Assembly: GCF_002288635.1 (NCBI RefSeq) | Contig: NZ_NRSW01000001.1 | Coordinates: 3,243,852-3,307,851, forward strand | Reading direction: 5' to 3' | DNA: 64,000 nt | From: Mucilaginibacter sp. MD40 | GTDB lineage: Bacteria > Bacteroidota > Bacteroidia > Sphingobacteriales > Sphingobacteriaceae | Shown here: piece by piece, positions 63,176 to 64,000 of the stretch | How positions within the stretch are numbered: the first letter of the stretch is position 1 | How the letters are laid out: every line of letters starts with the position of its first letter | Notes under the pieces: model-generated | The model's input: only the letters and a program-made list of their open reading frames with translations | Databases searched by the model: none | Told to the model about the DNA's origin: nothing | Translations under genes and position numbers: made by a program

Positions 63176-64000
63176 TTACAATTGCAATTCAAGACCTATA
63201 GTGTATTTTTTAGGGATTGGATAACCTGCACCGTTATATTCACCGTATGGATTTACCGCTTCAGCATCAGGCAACCTTTTTGATTGCTGGAACATGAACA
63301 AGTTGTCGGCAATAGCAAATACCTTCAGTTTATTAACTTTAAGCTTTCTTAATACCTGAGGTGAGAAAGTATAACCTAAGTTAACGCTTTTCACACGGAA
63401 ATACCCCCCTTTTTCGAGGAAGAAGGTTTGAGCGCCAGTATAATAGTAACGGTATGTACCTAAATCATATTTAGCGTACTGAGCGTTATCACCAGGGTTC
63501 TTCCAGATATTAATTTTGCTCAGGTCGGGAGTTGATGTGCTGGCAAAGTTATATACAGCATTAGCGTCTGTTGAGTTTGAGAAACGATCAGACTCGAACA
63601 GGTTTAATACGTCCCTGTCAAAAGTGAAGGTACAGAAAACACCTAAAGTCCAGTTTTTGTACGTAAAGTTGTTCGTCCAACCACCGGTATATTTAGGGTT
63701 AGGGTCACCAGAAGGCTTTTTGTCAGGGTTAATACCATCATTAAAAATATCTATGAAACCGTCACCATCAAGGTCGGCAAGGTAAAAATCACCTGCCTGG
63801 TAGGTTCCATTACTGTTTTTATACAGTTCACCTGTGTATGGATTAACCGGGATATCGCTTGTTTTTGAGAAAACGCCTTTAGTTTGATATAAGTAAAACG
63901 CGTTAATAGGGCTGCCTATAGATAGAATGTGCGATTTATCAAAACGGTCGCCACTCATCACCAGGTCGCGGCCGCCATTAGGCAAGCTGGTGATCTGGTT
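63176..64000 (-). CDS. susC: SusC/RagA TonB-dependent outer-membrane transporter, 5' partial
   Basis: The frame is open to the right edge, so only the last 274 residues are visible. They include YLADLDGDGFIDIFNDG (a Ca-binding-like loop common in SusC), NPKYTGGWTNNFTYKNWTLG, RVKSVNLGYTFSPQVLRKL and the C-terminal barrel strand YGEYNGAGYPIPKKYTIGLELQL (pieces: GYPIPKKYTIGLELQL). This is the typical SusC C-terminus. With SusD it imports oligosaccharides or peptides, energised by TonB. Confidence 0.95.
   Translation of the reverse strand, partial: NQITSLPNGGRDLVMSGDRFDKSHILSIGSPINAFYLYQTKGVFSKTSDIPVNPYTGELYKNSNGTYQAGDFYLADLDGDGFIDIFNDGINPDKKPSGDPNPKYTGGWTNNFTYKNWTLGVFCTFTFDRDVLNLFESDRFSNSTDANAVYNFASTSTPDLSKINIWKNPGDNAQYAKYDLGTYRYYYTGAQTFFLEKGGYFRVKSVNLGYTFSPQVLRKLKVNKLKVFAIADNLFMFQQSKRLPDAEAVNPYGEYNGAGYPIPKKYTIGLELQL

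Overview
The window reads as a chromosomal segment of a free-living Bacteroidota, most likely Sphingobacteriaceae and close to Mucilaginibacter or Pedobacter; the genus is inferred from gene content only. The evidence is a SusC/SusD glycan-uptake operon, TonB-era outer-membrane families typical of the phylum, several Bacteroidota-restricted families of unknown function, and promoters of the phylum's own type (-33 TTTG, -7 TAnnTTTG), best seen upstream of the tRNA-Ser gene.

Region 1 (1-6880) is the most distinctive part. It is visibly richer in G+C than the rest and encodes an assembly system of the type II secretion / type IV pilus class: a PilM/PilN-like (GspL) protein and a PilO-like (GspM) protein on the + strand, converging on a minus-strand operon. 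Read in transcription order (from 6878 down), that operon encodes a three-repeat FN3-like lipoprotein, a PilP/GspC-like protein, a MORN/YwqK-type repeat protein with an apparently frameshifted signal peptide, a large beta-helix-like pseudopilin that resembles GspK in lacking Glu5, two small pseudopilins, and a GspF/PilC platform protein. The secretin and ATPase would have to lie outside the window. Next to it (7025-7352) is a decayed IS3-family transposase with many stops, then a gene-poor AT-rich stretch that ends in a 34-codon mini-ORF with a strong Shine-Dalgarno sequence and a perfect terminator hairpin.

Region 2 (8085-27964) is mostly core housekeeping: cystathionine gamma-synthase/lyase, ProS, a Gly/Tyr-rich lipoprotein and an OmpP1/FadL-like porin, Dps, a DUF4905 - LysM - uridine kinase operon, PNPase, ribosomal protein S15, a MATE pump, thioesterase, DUF3943 protein, a three-PAS histidine kinase, methionine aminopeptidase, START protein and maltose-type acetyltransferase.

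Region 3 (28174-43522) has an alcohol dehydrogenase, two tandem SDRs and an AraC regulator, then cell-envelope genes: Ddl, a secreted tricorn-type S41 protease, and a compact operon PASTA protein - rhodanese - MltG - thioesterase - YihY. A tRNA-Ser(UGA), a putative zinc metallopeptidase and an ECF sigma factor with an unusual structured leader follow.

Region 4 (43552-64000) holds an aspartyl-protease-like protein, a LysR regulator divergent from a dabB-dabA inorganic-carbon uptake operon (continuing into a DUF6671 protein, Sua5 and a small protein), a membrane-AraC regulator, DoxX, GH16 glucanase, an SDR/flavin reductase pair, a DPP-IV-like S9 peptidase, an AraC regulator, and the SusC (partial) - SusD - fasciclin - DUF5007 operon that runs off the right edge.

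All family assignments are from sequence pattern recognition without database searches. DUF numbers are recalled from memory.
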